From: Actinomycetota bacterium
GTDB taxonomy: Bacteria; Actinomycetota; Acidimicrobiia; Acidimicrobiales; Acidimicrobiaceae
Assembly: GCA_004366215.1 (NCBI GenBank)
Contig: SIRY01000069.1
Location: forward strand, 1 to 7,668
Reading direction: 5' to 3'
Length of the DNA stretch: 7,668 bases
Each line of letters begins with the position of its first letter. Position 1 is the first letter of the stretch. A model generated the notes under the pieces. That model ran no database searches. It was not told the DNA's origin and saw nothing but the letters and a program-made list of their open reading frames with translations. Below are positions 7,571 through 7,668 of the stretch, in pieces. Position numbers and translations under genes: made by a program.

Positions 7571-7668
7571 GTGAGCATCTTTGGACACGAGGTACGCCGA
7601 CTCGAGGACGAGCACCTGCTCCGGGGGCGTGGCTCGTACGTTGCCAACGTGGCACCGCCCGACGCGCT
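7571..7668 (+). CDS. Molybdenum hydroxylase large subunit (CoxL/xanthine dehydrogenase type), N-terminal fragment
   Basis: Only 32 codons are present before the window ends. The residues IFGHEVRRLEDEHLLRGRGS followed by YVANVAPPDA match the N-terminus of molybdopterin-binding large subunits of the xanthine oxidase family, whose members typically read G-x-x-V-x-R-x-ED-x-x-L-L-x-G-x-G-x-Y-V-x-D-V-x-x-P. Such proteins are about 750-800 residues and work with a 2Fe-2S subunit and an FAD subunit. Candidates include aerobic CO dehydrogenase, xanthine dehydrogenase and other aromatic or aldehyde hydroxylases; the motif that separates CO dehydrogenase (AYxCSFR in form I) lies outside the window. The small subunits are not upstream, so if this is an operon they must follow. 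The frame is fixed by the GGAGGAG site and the motif match. Confidence 0.75.
   Translation, partial: MSIFGHEVRRLEDEHLLRGRGSYVANVAPPDA

Overview
The window is strongly GC-rich DNA that is almost entirely coding, with third codon positions dominated by G and C. The forward-strand genes use GTG starts throughout. The block mfd - mazG - eno - divIC is the actinobacterial order also found in Mycobacterium (mfd, mazG, lpqU, eno, ftsB-like). Together with the style of the proteins, this points to a high-GC actinobacterium. I would guess the Acidimicrobiia, but that is an inference and not proven by the sequence.

Layout, left to right. (1) The 3' third of mfd, the transcription-repair coupling factor, enters at the left edge. 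(2) Eight bases later comes a secreted lipoprotein with a SurA/PrsA-like N-terminal region and a parvulin-like domain lacking both usual active-site histidines. (3) A convergent reverse-strand gene encodes a membrane-anchored protein with a long Pro/Ala-rich stalk and a C-terminal CAP (SCP/PR1-like) domain; its end lies 12 bases from the lipoprotein gene, with a perfect inverted repeat at the junction. (4) A 58-base divergent intergenic region leads to mazG, in the YabN form (tetrapyrrole-methylase-like domain fused to a MazG pyrophosphohydrolase domain). (5) eno (enolase) follows, and its stop overlaps by 4 bases the start of (6) a DivIC/FtsB-like cell-division protein. (7) Next are an AIM24/TIGR00266-family protein and (8) a small coiled-coil protein with a disordered tail, each with its own Shine-Dalgarno sequence. 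(9) The right edge holds the first 32 codons of a molybdenum hydroxylase large subunit (CoxL/xanthine dehydrogenase type).

The genes combine housekeeping functions (repair, nucleotide-pool cleaning, glycolysis, division) with three envelope-directed proteins (lipoprotein foldase, CAP protein, DivIC). Likely -10 boxes of the form TANNNT lie just upstream of most forward genes. Three of them are built from the stop codon of the preceding gene, and two sit so close to the next GTG that leaderless mRNAs are plausible for the foldase gene and mazG.

I see no RNA genes, CRISPR array, insertion sequence or phage genes. I found no clear new multi-gene system. The points most worth a second look are the histidine-less parvulin, the CAP gene wedged into the conserved block, the stop-codon/-10 overlaps, and a 17-base palindrome at the start of the CAP gene.
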